Shown here in pieces: positions 5,249 to 5,284 of a DNA stretch of 5,284 nucleotides. The stretch is from Lachnospiraceae bacterium UBA7225 (GTDB taxonomy: Bacteria > Bacillota > Clostridia > Lachnospirales > Lachnospiraceae). The stretch is taken from NCBI GenBank assembly GCA_002473385.1, contig DKTR01000099.1, positions 1 to 5,284 on the forward strand, in the 5' to 3' direction. How positions within the stretch are numbered: position 1 is the stretch's first letter; the number at the start of each line of letters is the position of its first letter. Under the pieces are notes generated by a model that was not told where the DNA came from, did no database searches, and saw nothing but the letters and a program-made list of their open reading frames with translations. The position numbers and the translations under genes were made by a program.

Positions 5249-5284
5249 GTAAGAAAATGATGCAAGAGTGCAAAAATCCCATCG

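Noticed and set aside
5192..5284. Minus-strand frame open from the right edge to TAA, as the 3' end of an upstream gene
   Set aside because: It is only 30 codons long, passes through the perfect hairpin, and the other two minus frames are also open for about 20 codons. There is no recognisable protein ending, so it is not supported.

Overview
The window looks like chromosomal DNA of a gut-type Clostridia, most likely a Lachnospiraceae relative. This rests on strong AGGAGG-type ribosome sites before nearly every gene, roughly balanced GC in genes with AT-rich promoters, and the gene families present. No RNA gene, CRISPR array, transposase or integrase was seen. The assignment is an inference from style and family content, not a database match.

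Layout. Positions 1-621 (+) hold the 3' part of a MerR-type regulator with a C-terminal TipAS-like drug-binding domain. A 236-base gap follows, with a perfect 25-base palindrome (739-763). Next is a zinc-dependent medium-chain alcohol dehydrogenase (858-1904, +). A compact AT-rich control region (1918-1993) contains an excellent extended -10 promoter embedded in two tandem 12-9-12 inverted repeats. It drives an apparent three-gene operon: a polytopic membrane protein with a DUF2975-like C-terminal end (2016-2996), a small YozG-like XRE/Cro regulator (3090-3323) and a secreted lipoprotein (3313-4275). Convergent to it is a SpoU/TrmH-family RNA 2'-O-methyltransferase (5178-4345, -). The right edge (5179-5284) is that gene's leader and carries a perfect 10-bp hairpin.

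How it may work together. The membrane protein, XRE regulator and lipoprotein are tightly packed. The last two overlap by 11 bases, and the group has its own promoter with symmetric operator-like sites. The simplest model is a self-regulated envelope module in which the XRE protein, perhaps modulated by the membrane protein, binds the repeats; this is inference. The TipAS-type regulator and the dehydrogenase may be linked, the palindrome between them being a candidate operator, but no pathway or substrate can be read from the sequence. The best leads are the duplicated operator architecture at 1918-1993, the internal ribosome site and in-frame ATG inside the TipAS-type regulator, and the edge and intergenic palindromes.
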